Assembly: GCA_049999765.1 (NCBI GenBank)
Contig: JBNGIQ010009218.1
Coordinates: 33,810 to 90,727 of the forward strand
Source of the DNA: Phaeoceros laevis
Taxonomy: Eukaryota > Anthocerotophyta > Anthocerotopsida > Notothyladales
Reading direction: 5' to 3'
Length of the DNA: 56,918 nt
Shown: piece after piece, positions 27,182 to 36,700 of the stretch
How positions within the stretch are numbered: position 1 is the first letter of the stretch
Layout of the letters: each line of letters begins with the position of its first letter
Program-made: the position numbers and the translations under genes
The notes under the pieces: model-generated
Databases searched by the model: none
What the model saw: only the letters and a program-made list of their open reading frames with translations
What the model was told of the DNA's origin: nothing

Positions 27182-28399
27182 TTGTGGGAGCTCGAGGACG
27201 AAGATGCTGATTCAGGTGAAGCTCCAGAGGCTTTTGCTAGCACGCCAGCTAGTCAGCTTGTTGCTCCAACCACTGTCAGATTGCTGCATAAAGCCAAGAC
27301 CATCATGCAACAAGCAGTGTCCTTCAGTCAGTCTTTGACAGCCACTGGAGCAGGGGCTTCCACACCTCTACACCTGCTATCACAGCAAGTGGTGTCCTAG
27401 AAGCCACCTTCAGACAAGTTGGTACTTGTTGAGTTATTTGCGGGCATGGCCACAGGTCTTGAGGCTGTCCTCAGAGCAGGTTTGGTAGTCCGTAAATATT
27501 TCTACTGTGACATTAGTCCTACTGCTCGTATTGCTGCTGCATCTAGGTTGCTGCAACTCCAGGAGGAGTATCCTAATCAACTTGCTGCCAAAGCTTGTCA
27601 GGCCACCTTCTCCATGCTACCTCAGGATGTTCAGTTTATTCAAGCAGCCCACGTCAGCATGATTGGCCCGGTGGATTTAGTCATTGCAAGCTGGGAGTGT
27701 CAAGGCTTCAGTATGGCGGGCACGGGTACTGCATTGTCAGACCAACGATCAGCGCTTTCCGGTGACCTCATGGCGGTTATGCAGTATTTTCAGCGTACAT
27801 CACCTCATCTCGGGTATGTATTTGAAAATAGTCCTGCCCAGTTGGACAGCCGGCTGGCTGTACGCCAGGATGGTGCACTGGTGCAACATTTCATTGGTAG
27901 ACCATTAGCGGTGGATGCTGCACAATGTGATTTCTATGCCCGATGACACCGTAACTACTGGACTAACCTAGCTCCGCTTTCGTTGCTGGAGTTGAGTTTA
28001 TTGCATACAGTGCGTAACAAGGCTCTCCAGGTGCAAAACATTTTGGAGCCAGGTCGGTCTCCGTAGCCCGTTTTACACAAAGACAAGCCTCCTTGGTATG
28101 CTGCGAATATTCCAGGTGAACCCCGCCGGACCTGGCCTACACTTGTTGCTTATCCAAATTCTCATGCTTTTCGGGATGCTGGACCTGGCACTGTCACCGA
28201 CTCCAACACGCACATGGTGGAAGAACCCACCTCCGAGGACCGTGAGCGGGCTATGGGCTTTCACACAGGTACGACCAGGCATCCTAAGTTGTCATTTCGA
28301 CAACACAATGCACTGTTAGGTCGAGCCATAGATTTAAATTGTATGACGTGGATTTTGGCTCTTAGCCTCATTTTTCAGATTAAGGATGAGAGATGGTGA
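27182..28399 (+). pseudogene. Cytosine-5 DNA methyltransferase domain of the retroelement
   Basis: In frame with the protease. A linker (WELEDEDADSG, to TAG 27398) is followed by VLVELFAGMATGLEAVLRAG (motif I, AdoMet binding; DNMT3-like 'FxGxATG'), YFYCDISPTARIAAASR (motif II region), GPVDLVIASWECQGFSMAG (motif IV, catalytic Cys codon 27698-27700; the usual Pro before it is Glu), YVFENSPAQ (motif VI, ENS for ENV) and HRNYWTNLAP (motif VIII-like, as in DNMT3 HRARYFW). Then EEPTSEDRERAMGFHTG and RQHNALLGRAIDL (motifs IX-X) to about 28370. About 315 aa, canonical motif order. Two more stops, TGA 27944 and TAG 28064, are C-to-T explainable. It would methylate DNA cytosines; activity is lost here and the motif IV variant leaves the ancestral activity open. 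Confidence 0.75.
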
Positions 28400-29158
28400 C
28401 ACAGCGGAAAAACATGTTGGTTTGTTCCGGGCTGCGAGAATCCGTCTTCATGCCTCTAGAGATGTAATTTTTGATTTTAAGGCAATTGGGATTTTCTTAT
28501 CATCTCTCCCACCTGCATATAGGTTGTTTGTTTCAACCCAAAATCAGAAAGTCAGAGATGCGGGGCACAACCAATGCTTCTAATATGAACATCAATGAGC
28601 TGTACGGAGTGTTCTTGCAAGAAGAGGCGTCCATGCAAGCATCTGGACATCCGAGGCATAGAGAGAAGGCTCAGGCCTTGTTTGCTGATCGCGGTAAAGC
28701 TAAGAAAAGATTCACTAAGACTTATGCACCTCCCAAGCCTAGCAGCAGCGATGCATCCAAGAAGAAACTTGGAAATTGTCGTTGGTGTGGGCTTCCCAAC
28801 CATTGGGAAAGGGATTGTCGTAAGAAGGCAAACGGTGAGCCAAGGAAAGTGGCGGTGGCCACTTCTCATGTAGCAGCTAAGAAATCCACGAAGAGCTTGT
28901 CTACAATCCTTACTACTGTGTGCACGGCAAGCCCGAGTGCATTCTCCTCTACTCACAAGAATCAATCGTGGTACCTTGACTCTGGAGCCAGCTCACACAT
29001 CTGCCATAATCGCCAAGCATTTTCCACTTATAAGAAGATCAAACCTGGTCAATTTGTAGTGATGGGAAATGACAGCGGATACGCCATTAAAGGTATTGAA
29101 GAAGTACCTGTGGTAATGGCAGATGGGAGCAAGGAAGTCTTGGAGAATGTGTTCTATG
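28386..29158 (+). pseudogene. gag: El4 gag C-terminal half and protease start
   Basis: MRDGDTAEKHVGLFRAARIRL joins with a frame change near 28560 to NASNMNINELYGVFLQEEAS, then zinc knuckle CRWCGLPNHWERDC (about 28780-28820) and protease WYLDSGASSHICHNRQ (about 28970). The protease continues (MGNDSGYAIKGIEEVPVVM) to NVFY, where El3 is inserted. The sequence picks up at 48610 as APAIAKNLVSV. The knuckle is identical in pattern to that of El3, so El3 and El4 are related families. Confidence 0.85.
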
Positions 29159-29424
29159 TGTTGGGAAATAGGGTTAGGGTAGCGATTTGTCTATTTATAG
29201 TCAATCCATACTTAACTTATTTATAGGCCATGGTCGGTTAATTAACCTGTGCCCATAGTTATAGTAGTTAGGCAGTTATGAACTAATAACTGCCAAGATA
29301 GCAACAGCCACATTCACGTGGTATGTAAGTCACCTTCGCGTGACACCAACTATCAATCTATTCATTGTCTAAGCACTCGTTTCTCTCTTTTACGCTCGCA
29401 TGCGTCTAATCTCTGATTACAGCA
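29159..29424 (+). repeat. El3 5' LTR
   Basis: It begins TGTTGGGAAATAG and ends GATTACAGCA. TATA-like tatttatag words lie near 29203 and 29218. A hairpin follows at 29271-29294. A G-box-like CACGTGG is at 29315-29321. Confidence 0.95.
29271..29344 (+). promoter_or_regulatory. Hairpins in El3 LTR
   Basis: GGCAGTTAT (29271-29279) pairs with ATAACTGCC (29286-29294), 9 bp with a 6-nt loop; in the 3' LTR the stem is kept while the loop has changed (gaacta to gaactc). A second short stem GTCAC/GTGAC (29329-29333, 29340-29344) follows. The 12-bp palindrome GGTTAATTAACC lies just upstream near 29236. Confidence 0.65.
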
Positions 29425-29436
29425 TAGTATCAGAGC
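29425..29436 (+). other. El3 primer-binding site (variant)
   Basis: TAGTATCAGAGC directly follows the LTR. It matches the initiator tRNA-Met site with one change (G to A at the second base). Confidence 0.85.
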
Positions 29437-29448
29437 AGTGATGGCACA

Positions 29449-29673
29449 ATGCCAGAGGTCTTGCATAATGCCGTGGATGTCTGTGCGTCGCACGACATAT
29501 CTGTCAGCACTGCTACCGAGCATCTAGGCTACCTCCTAACTTTGATGAATCCAGGCCTTGCGCACATCCTCCTGCGATATCACGCGCAAGGAGATCCGTC
29601 AGTTCTGGAAAACATCAATGCATGGCTGTTGTGTCAAGCTGACGATTCAACATCGCAAGTGCGTACCTTTTGA
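29449..29673 (+). CDS. Leader ORF of El3, 74 aa (ORF A position)
   Basis: ATG 29449 is 12 nt after the primer-binding site. An intact frame reads MPEVLHNAVDVCASHDISV, then TEHLGYLLTLMNPGLAHILL and SVLENINAWLL. The position equals ORF A of El1 and El2. Similarity is faint: a C-x3-D-(C/I) spacing, then an (E/D)H(F/L) and a hydrophobic helix. Homology is therefore only suggested by placement. An alternative upstream ATG at 29441 opens a 28-codon frame. Confidence 0.45.
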   Translation: MPEVLHNAVDVCASHDISVSTATEHLGYLLTLMNPGLAHILLRYHAQGDPSVLENINAWLLCQADDSTSQVRTF

Positions 29674-29864
29674 ATGAAGAAAAGGTTGCGCCTTGGTTGG
29701 AGGCGAAGTGCGAGATCTTGATCTTGGGCTGTGAGGCTCAAAATTGCGGAGGAGGGTCAGTAGCAGGCCAGGTGCACATAAATTGCTGGCAGCGGAAGTA
29801 CTCAGAATGATGGTTGTAAGAAGCGCACCTGCTTACCAGGCGCGCACCGTCGCGGCATGACGAG

Positions 29865-30446
29865 ATGGATCAGCGTGGACGTCAGTTTCATCGCCTGCCC
29901 ACCAATCAGCAAAACTCTCGATTCAGGAGACCTTACCACAGAGGACGAGGGAGGCAATCCTTTCCCCGTGACTCCTTGTTTGGTCACCTGCATTCAGAAG
30001 TATCTCAAGGGCAGTACGCGTACGTTGAGGCACATCCAAGACGTCAAGCACCATCAAGAAGCCAAGTCAGATGGGCACACCGGCATTCTGAGTTGCAATC
30101 GTCTCCAGCAAGATGTCAAGGCTGCACTCCCCTCTGCAATCAGAACTCTGCTTGTTCGCAAGTGTTAGAAAGTGTCAAAGAACTTTTGCAGTTGCTGTTG
30201 GACTTTACATCTACTACACTTAAAAGATCACAGCATTCGTTAGACACCTTAGAACACTTGCGCACCAAAGTAGATCAGATAGATTCTCACTTGTGTAGCC
30301 TTGACTTGAGGCGGCTTGTTTGCTTGCAATATCAGCACACTAACCAACTAAACCAAAGTATATCACCTTTAGCAGGCACCAGGTCTGCTAGAATATGCTT
30401 AAATTGTGCACCTGTACCTGCAAGAGACAGCGCATCAGAAGTATGA
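29865..30446 (+). CDS. Leader ORF of El3, 193 aa (ORF B position)
   Basis: An intact frame from about 29872 (MDQRGRQFHRLP) to TGA 30446. The N-terminus is strongly basic (RFRRPYHRGRGRQSF), like the basic starts of ORF B in El1 and El2. The middle has CNQNSACSQVLESVKELLQLLLDF, SLDTLEHLRTKVDQIDSHL: amphipathic helices in the same relative place. Sequence identity with the others is low. It lies between ORF A and gag (30526). RNA binding through the RG-rich end is plausible but inferred. Confidence 0.5.
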   Translation: MDQRGRQFHRLPTNQQNSRFRRPYHRGRGRQSFPRDSLFGHLHSEVSQGQYAYVEAHPRRQAPSRSQVRWAHRHSELQSSPARCQGCTPLCNQNSACSQVLESVKELLQLLLDFTSTTLKRSQHSLDTLEHLRTKVDQIDSHLCSLDLRRLVCLQYQHTNQLNQSISPLAGTRSARICLNCAPVPARDSASEV

Positions 30447-30525
30447 CGATGCGGCATGAGTGAGGATGGTGACTGGGATATTTTTGGCCAATCATTAGAA
30501 GAGGACGCCCTCTACACACTTCAAT

Positions 30526-30801
30526 ATGTCGGAAGAGGATGGAGGAGGCGGCGGCGGTGGTGGCCCAGACAAGAAGGCACCTGAATCAACACCAACGCTT
30601 AAGATCGAATTTAAAGAGAAAGACAGACTCATCAACGGGTCGAATTATGATGTGTGGGCACTCCGGATGAAGGGAGTCCTCGTAGAAACATCTTTGTGGG
30701 GATATGTGAATGGCTCCATCCCTCGACCTGCCAAAACATCTACAGAATTGATTGCACTTGATGAGGAAACAAGCTCACCAGCACAGCTAGCTTGGGACGT
30801 C
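30526..30801 (+). pseudogene. gag: El3 gag, N-terminal part
   Basis: MSEEDGGGGGGGGPDKK opens with a Gly run, then TLKIEFKEKDRLINGSNYD, VWALRMKGVL and SLWGYVNGSIPRPAK, the copia gag core. It is cut at WDV by the CACTA-like element; the frame continues on the far side at 33905 (VDAKTQIAIRIGL). Confidence 0.85.
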
Positions 30802-31150
30802 CACAACAAGAAAAGCGTGTTTATTACAACGGCGCGTTACAACGCTTTTACAGTGTTTTGGGCGGGTTTTACAGCTCTACAACGCACTGGACCTCGGGAT
30901 CCCGGTCGTTGCAACTTCGTAGTAAACGTCTGTTGTTGAACGCTATAAAAGCTGTGTTGTAAAGTCGTTGTTAATACCGCCGCTGTAGTGCCGTCGTAAC
31001 CAGACCCGGGTTGCTACCCGGTGTCAGCACATACAAGTAAACCGAAAAGTGAAAGTGAAAGGTGAAAAGTAAATGGGTAATAGTAAAATGTGAAAATGAT
31101 TTTAACTTTTTACTTTCCATTTTACAACGACGATGTAAGGAAACATTACA

Positions 31151-31330
31151 ATGCCCTTGCACTTTCTTTACAGCGCCTTTGCAACTTTGCCTTACAGCGC
31201 CCTTGCAACTTTGCCTAACAGTGCCCTTGCAACTTTGCCTAACAGCGCCCTTGCAACTTTGCCTAACAATGCCCTTGCAACTTTGCCTAACAGCGCCCTT
31301 GCAATTTCTCCTTACAGCGCCCTTGCAATT
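31151..31330. repeat. 24-bp minisatellite, about 7 copies
   Basis: The unit is close to cagcgcccttgcaactttgc plus ctaa. All frames stay open because the unit is a multiple of three (for example SALATLPN repeats), so the open frames here are artefacts. Confidence 0.9.
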
Positions 31331-31666
31331 GGTATGTACTTGCCATATGTGCTTGGTATGGTAAGTACTTGCCGCTTCATATTACAATGAAGCTTTTACA
31401 TCGACTTTTGTTGTAGTATGCCGAACACAAAACAAGCTGCCTGAAACACCAAACACAAAACTAGCTGCCAGAATCAAAAAACTAGCTGCCTCCTATGCAT
31501 CAGTCCACTGCATGCTGTGAGCCGTCTGCAACTTGGATTTCGTTGCTTCCATGAGCCATAGCAGCTGTTTTTGCGGTGCAACTGCCTCTATCCTGGATTG
31601 TTTCATCTCTCTCCACCTTCAGCACCAGCAACCACAGAGCTCCCTAAACTCCACCTGTTGCACGTA

Positions 31667-31854
31667 ATCAAACATTGAAAATGTGGAGACCTCGAACATA
31701 AAAAATGTGGAGACCATCAAATAGACCGCAATGGCTTACCGGCTGCCAGCCTATGCAACCACCAAGAATCTCCCCTGGAAACCAGTGCGCAGAGGTACTC
31801 CTAGGTGACAATCCGCACACGGATCCGGCCAAGGCCAAATTTAGCACCACCAAA
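31667..31854. repeat. 188-bp direct repeat, copy 1
   Basis: It starts atcaaacattgaaaatg and ends agcaccaccaaa. A second copy of the same length with a handful of substitutions is at 32165-32352, beginning at the first base after the assembly gap. Confidence 0.85.
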
Positions 31855-32064
31855 AGCATCTGACAGTATTGCAATGTTCAGCGCATAGCGGTAGCAGTCG
31901 CTCGGAAGGAGGAGTTCACAGGCAACCAGTTGCAATGAATGACTAAGATAGAACCACCGCTTCTGGAGACACCAAAACAGAGGATTGAAACACTGCACCA
32001 AGGCTCTGCTCTCTAGCTAGTTTGAACCTTGAAGTCTACAGATCTATATCCGGCAAATAAGCTT

Positions 32065-32164
32065 NNNNNNNNNNNNNNNNNNNNNNNNNNNNNNNNNNNN
32101 NNNNNNNNNNNNNNNNNNNNNNNNNNNNNNNNNNNNNNNNNNNNNNNNNNNNNNNNNNNNNNNN
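32065..32164. other. Assembly gap (100 N)
   Basis: Exactly 100 N, the usual placeholder for unknown length. Any peptide spanning it is not real. Confidence 0.99.
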
Positions 32165-32352
32165 ATCAAACATTGAAAATGTGGAGACCTCAAACATAAA
32201 AAATGTGGAGATCATCAAATAGACCGCAATGGCTTATCGGCTGCCAGCCTATGCAACCACCAAGAATCTCCCCTGAAAACCAGTGCGCAGAGGTACTCCT
32301 AGGTGACAATCCGCACCCGGATCCAGCCAAGGCCAAATATAGCACCACCAAA
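32165..32352. repeat. 188-bp direct repeat, copy 2
   Basis: Same length as copy 1 at 31667-31854, starting directly at the gap edge. It is either a true tandem duplication or two unmerged versions of one locus. Confidence 0.85.
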
Positions 32353-33050
32353 GTGGGTCTGGTGGTGGGTAGGGGAGGGCAGCTACACAATGAGAAGAGG
32401 AAATAGACTGAAAATAGTGTGAGAATGAGGTGGAAGCTGGGAGAAAGGGACCTGCAGCAAGGTAACGATGTCAGTAGCAAAAAAAGCAACAAGGAACAGC
32501 AGCAAGACAGGAAATTTAGGATCAGGGGGACGGCCGGACTGTGGCGATTGCAATGCACATGCTGTCGGCCTGATTGGAGGCCAAAAAGGCACTTGAAAAG
32601 GTGCTTGGCTTGAGCAGAGAAAAGGTGCTTGGCCCGAGCAGGCGCAAGTAGCATGCAGTGGAAACAGAAAACAGAAAAACCGAGGCGAAGGTCAGAAAAA
32701 ACAAGGAAATCTTGGTACGCCCAGGATCGCCTTGACAAGGCAATTCCAATGCACTTGGTTTGAGGCCGATCGGACGCTAGGAAGGTAGTGAATAGGGGGT
32801 GGCGGCGCTGAAAACCCTAGAAGCCATAGCCAAAAACCTTGGAATCACAACAGTACTAGTGAGAGAGGCCGCTAGAGAGCAGAGCGGGCGAACGGAGTGG
32901 AGCACTTGGCGGACATTAGTAACGGAGTGGAGCAGTACATTAGTAACTTAGTAACCCGGTCTCAATCAGTACTGAGATGGGGACATTTACAGGCTTCATT
33001 ATGTATTTACTATGTGAAATGATGTATGTACTAGTAAGTTCCTAAACGAC

Positions 33051-33106
33051 AATGAATCACTACTGGGATGGGGGACCCTAAAACCCCATCCCAGTAATGA
33101 TTCATT
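33051..33106. repeat. 23-bp inverted repeat
   Basis: 33051-33073 is the reverse complement of 33084-33106 with one mismatch, separated by 10 nt, giving a strong hairpin (aatgaatca... / ...tgattcatt). It is inside the CACTA-like element. Confidence 0.8.
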
Positions 33107-33500
33107 AACTTGCCGGAAGCGAGAGCGGGGCTGGGGTAAAACACCATGCCTCTATGGTGCCGCGTTGGCAAAGGCTGGTGTTTCACCCCAGCCCCACTCG
33201 GGCTGTGCCTACAGGGCCACAATCCAAGCCCGCGTTTTCCCTGCATATAGTGTCAGCCACGTGGCAGACGGACACTTCCGCCATGTAGGGCAGCCGTCCC
33301 TTGACATGGCAGCGCGTCATCACAGCCTGCTCGGCCCCTTGTGGTGAAATCCACAACCCCAAAGTCCCTTGGTTAAGACCGTGTGAGCGTGCGCCACGTG
33401 GCCGCCGTATAAGCGGTGGCCGGGGTAAACACTGCCTTTTGACCATGCACTCACAAACCCCAATGCCGCTGTGCCACACGCCACTCACCAAGTGAACTCA

Positions 33501-33719
33501 GCACGGGCGGGTCCTGCCGTGGGGGTATGGAACCGGGCACAACCCAGTATCCGTTGTAGGAACGTTGTTGTCAGTGCGGGCGGGTCCGGCCGTGGGGGTA
33601 TGGAATTGGGCACAACCCGGTATCCGTTGTAGGAACGTTGTTGTCAGCACGGGCAGGTCCAGCCGTGGGGGCATGGAACCGGACAGAACCCAGTATCCGT
33701 TGTAGGAACGTTGTTGGTC
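33501..33719. repeat. 73-bp tandem repeat, 3 copies
   Basis: Units start at 33501, 33574 and 33647 with g(c/t)(a/g)cgggc(g/a)ggtcc, and each includes tatccgttgtaggaacgttg. They are near the right terminus of the CACTA-like element and may act as subterminal repeats. Confidence 0.85.
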
Positions 33720-33904
33720 TTACAACGGGAAACAACGACCGTTGTTGGTCGCTGTTTTTCTCTACAGCGACCAACAACGAACGTAGTTATGGAGTTGTAA
33801 AACCGGGTATTACAACGGTTTTACAACGATTTTGTTTACAACGTGCTATAAAAGCGCTATAAAAATAAACAGCGCGCTGTAAGAATGGCCCTTTTCTTGT
33901 TGTG

Positions 33905-34303
33905 GTCGTGGACGCCAAGACACAAATTGCAATTCGCATTGGACTCACAGAGTCAATGGTCTTGAGTACATCCTTAGCTACAACGTCCAAGGAGATGTGG
34001 GAGCACCTTGCACTTGTCTATCACTTGAAGGACATGATGTCCAGAATGACAGCGCACACCAAGTTTCACAATCTGAAGATGCATGAGGGTCAACCTATCG
34101 AGCAGTTCATCTTACTGTTTAGGACAGCCCGCTTACGCCTGGAATAGACAGGAAAGCCAGTGAGTGAGCAGGATGCATGCATGAGGCTACTAGCATCTCT
34201 TCCTCCTAGTTATTCAAACTTCGTCACGAGTCAAAATGCGGTGTTGAGACTTGCACAGCAGCTTCCAATGTTGACTGGACGGCAGGAGGAAGATTTTCAA
34301 ACC
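33905..34303 (+). pseudogene. gag: El3 gag, middle part
   Basis: VDAKTQIAIRIGLTESMVL, TSKEMWEHLALVYHLKD, FHNLKMHEGQPIEQFILLFR, then TAG at 34144-34146, then SEQDACMRLLASLPPSYSNF and QEEDFQT. It is interrupted after QT by the TIR element; the frame resumes at 39424 (LNVNELVGALMQEE). Confidence 0.85.
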
Positions 34304-34758
34304 AACAGTGTCTCCGATTAAACGGGTACAATCTTCACCAAACGGGGACTCTTAGAAAAACGTACTGGACAATCGCGTCTGCCCTCAAAAAAGTGCATAT
34401 TTCACGGTGACGAATGAAATGTTGCATTTTTTGTGATTTTTGGCTACATATTGTTTTGAAAAGTACTGTTTTGGTCTACTTTACGTGGCATTGCCCGTTT
34501 TTTTAAGTTTTTAGCGTTGTTGTTTTCCAAAAACGCTGTTTTTTGTGCAATTCAGGTGCTTTTTGTGCACCGGATGTCCGACACATTTGTCGCGGGCCGA
34601 CTGCATGATGAGTGTTTTCAATTGCATTACATATTCAGCCCTACTTTACTTTTGGTGAAATAATCTATACACGGCAACAATGTTGCATCCATATATGTAT
34701 GTTTTTTTTTGCATATGTCCTGCATATACAATAAAAACATACCTTAACAAACAAGGTC

Positions 34759-36024
34759 TTATCGGTTGCATGGGGGCGTTGTTGCGCCGCCTGTAGTCGG
34801 AGCTATGTGCAAGGGGGGACACCCGCCTCGGTCAAGATGTTCGAAGTGGTGTGCCCGGACATCCGGTAAATGACCTCCCTCCTGCCGGTTGACATCCACA
34901 TGACCTGCCTGACGAGTCATCGCGCCCAGGATGGATCCTTGCCACCGGACGTCCGGCACACGGGCCACATCACTTCTCGGCAAAAAATCAAGCATTTTAA
35001 GATGCTCTGCGGGAAAGAGTGGTGGCCCGCAACCCTGCCTGCCGGACACCAGGGAGGTGCCCACCACTACATCATCCAGCAAACCTCTTTTGACAATCTT
35101 TGAGTGCACCTCCCTACCCTTCTGTATGGCACCAGTGCGTGTACACGCCTTCAGAAGGCAAGCAAAAGTTACACGGTGAGCCAAAATGAGGCCCGCCAGC
35201 AGCATTTGTGCAAACACAACAAGCGCGTCTTGGGCAAGTCCTTGCTGTGCATACCCAGCAATCAGGGCATTACATGTCACCACATCCTTTGTGTCCATGC
35301 GGTCAAAACCCTAGCTCACAACATTTTGAATACATGTCCACCAGGCAGGTACCCACCAGCACACCATCCAGCAGACCTCGTTTGACAAATCGTTGAGTGC
35401 AGCTCCCTGCCCTTCTGCAAGGCACCAGTGCTTGCACACGCCTTCATAAGGCAAATAAAAGTAACATGGTTAGCCAGAATGAGACCCACCTCCTCCATTT
35501 GTCCATACACAACGGGCGCCTCCTGGCCGAGTCCTTGCTGTGCATACGTAGCAACCAGGGCTGTTCATGTTACCACATTCTTTGTGTCCATTCTGTCAAA
35601 AACCTGGCGTGCATCTACCAGCTCACCTGTCCACCAGGCAGTTGCCCCCCACTACGCCATCCAGCAGTCCTCTTGTGACAATCGGTGAGTGAATTCGAAG
35701 CTGCCTACCCTTCTGCAAGGCACTAGTGCTTGCACACGCCTTCAGAAGGCAAATAAAAGTAACATGGTTAGCCAAAGCGAGGCCCGCCTCCTCCATTTGT
35801 CCATACACAACAAGTGCCTCCTGGCCGACTCCTTGCTGTGCATACGCAGCAATCAGGGCTGTCCATGTTACCACATTCTTTGTGTCCATGCTGTCAAAAA
35901 CCTGGCGTGTATCTACCAGCCCACCACATTTTGCATACATGTCCACCAGGCAGTTGCCCCCCACTACGTCATGCAGCAGTCCTCTTGTGACAATCTGTGA
36001 GTGAAGCTGCCTACCCTTCTGCAA
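34759..36024 (-). pseudogene. PPR (PLS-class) gene fragment with duplicated triplet modules
   Basis: Minus-strand frames give repeated PPR units: KGRQLHSQIV, LVDMYAKCGGLVDTRQVFDS, MDTKNVVTWTALIAAYAQQG, QEALVVYGQMEEAGLALNH-like and VTFICLLKACAS. Modules recur about every 300 bp (near 35.1, 35.4 and 35.7 kb), i.e. one P-L-S triplet of ~101 aa. Frameshifts and stops separate them (for example at 35623, 35510 and 35316). In plants such proteins bind organelle RNA and often guide C-to-U editing. Neither the N-terminal targeting region nor an E/DYW tail is present here. It is a captured fragment, not a working gene. Confidence 0.85.
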
Positions 36025-36164
36025 GGCACTAGGAAGAAGGAGAAGAAGAAGGAGACGCTCGAGCCTGCGGAGCCTGAGTGTAAGCCTCCCTGTTCCTGTG
36101 GACTAGTACTCTCATCACCCTGCTGCGCCGTGATGACAGCGCTCAGAGAATAAGCTGCACCAGG

Positions 36165-36600
36165 CTAGTACTCGGCTACGGAATCCACGCACCAGGACGA
36201 GGAAGCAGGAGGAGGCAGCAGCTGCTTGCCGAAATCCAGAACAGAGACAGCAGGGCCCGGCTTGCGGCGGCCGCAGGGGCCATCCACCTCCGCGGAGCCC
36301 CCTCCATCGCTGTTGTTGTCATTGGCGGAGCAGTTGTGACAGGCGCTGGAGACGTCCGAGCTAGGGGACAGCTTTGAGCACGCCGCGGCAGCCATCACCG
36401 GCTGCTGCTGCCGCCTCGCCTCGAAAGGTGCCAAGCCAGTAGCAGTTGCGGCCCCGGCAGGTTTGCCCAGGCCATGGCCGCTCCCACATGCACTTGCATT
36501 GCTACCTATGCAGGTGAGGAGGTGCCTGCCGGCTCCCAGCGCCCCGCGGTGCGGCGTCCAGCTGCCGCTAGCATTTGCGGCGCACGCAGCAGCCATGCCG
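36165..36600 (-). pseudogene. GC-rich captured gene fragment, not recognised
   Basis: The minus-strand frame gives MAAACAANASGSWTPHRGAL, LTCIGSNASACGSGHGLGK, SDVSSACHNCSANDNNSDGGG and FGKQLLPPPASSSWCVDSVAEY before a stop at 36165. It is Ala/Ser/Gly-rich, like the start of many plant regulatory proteins, but no domain is identifiable. The N-terminal side runs into an assembly gap. The high GC differs from the surrounding DNA, which fits capture from elsewhere. Confidence 0.35.
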
Positions 36601-36700
36601 NNNNNNNNNNNNNNNNNNNNNNNNNNNNNNNNNNNNNNNNNNNNNNNNNNNNNNNNNNNNNNNNNNNNNNNNNNNNNNNNNNNNNNNNNNNNNNNNNNNN
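36601..36700. other. Assembly gap (100 N)
   Basis: 100 N within the TIR transposon, in the GC-rich captured part. Confidence 0.99.

Larger units (their letters stand above)
22651..28378 (+). mobile_element. Gypsy-like retroelement fragment: gag, protease, DNA methyltransferase
   Basis: A gag with two zinc knuckles, a retropepsin and a cytosine-5 methyltransferase follow each other on the plus strand. No RT, integrase or LTR of this element is in the window. The right end breaks off at about 28378 inside or just after the methyltransferase, where copia El4 gag begins. The left side is next to El2, which may have inserted into it. The PR is itself interrupted by a 1.3-kb insertion holding an inverted PR fragment of the same family. 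The gag type (no copia domains, DTGA protease) argues for Ty3/gypsy, but without RT this stays an inference. Confidence 0.6.
30802..33904. mobile_element. Non-autonomous CACTA-like DNA transposon (CACAA termini)
   Basis: Termini CACAACAAGAAAAG (30802-30815) and CTTTTCTTGTTGTG (33891-33904) are perfect 14-bp inverted repeats. The 3-bp duplication GTC flanks it (30799-30801, 33905-33907). Plant CACTA elements typically begin CACTACAAGAAAA, so this is one base off. Subterminal regions carry repeated ttacaacg/tacagcgc words, as is usual for CACTA. Removal restores the El3 gag frame exactly. No transposase is visible. The interior holds minisatellites, a duplicated 188-bp segment and a 100-N gap. 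Confidence 0.85.

Noticed and set aside
29170-29185. Telomere-like GGGTTAGGGT near the El3 LTR start
   Set aside because: It is a single short match inside the LTR, and the 3' LTR reads GGGTGAGGGT. It is not an array.
31151-31390. Long open frames with LTAPLQLC / SALATLPN repeats
   Set aside because: They result from a 24-bp minisatellite that keeps every frame open. There is no sign of a protein.
34290-34330. hAT assignment for the 5.1-kb TIR element
   Set aside because: CAGTG fits a hAT end, but the 8-bp flanks (caaaccaa versus ttaacctt) do not match, and frame restoration supports 4 bp.
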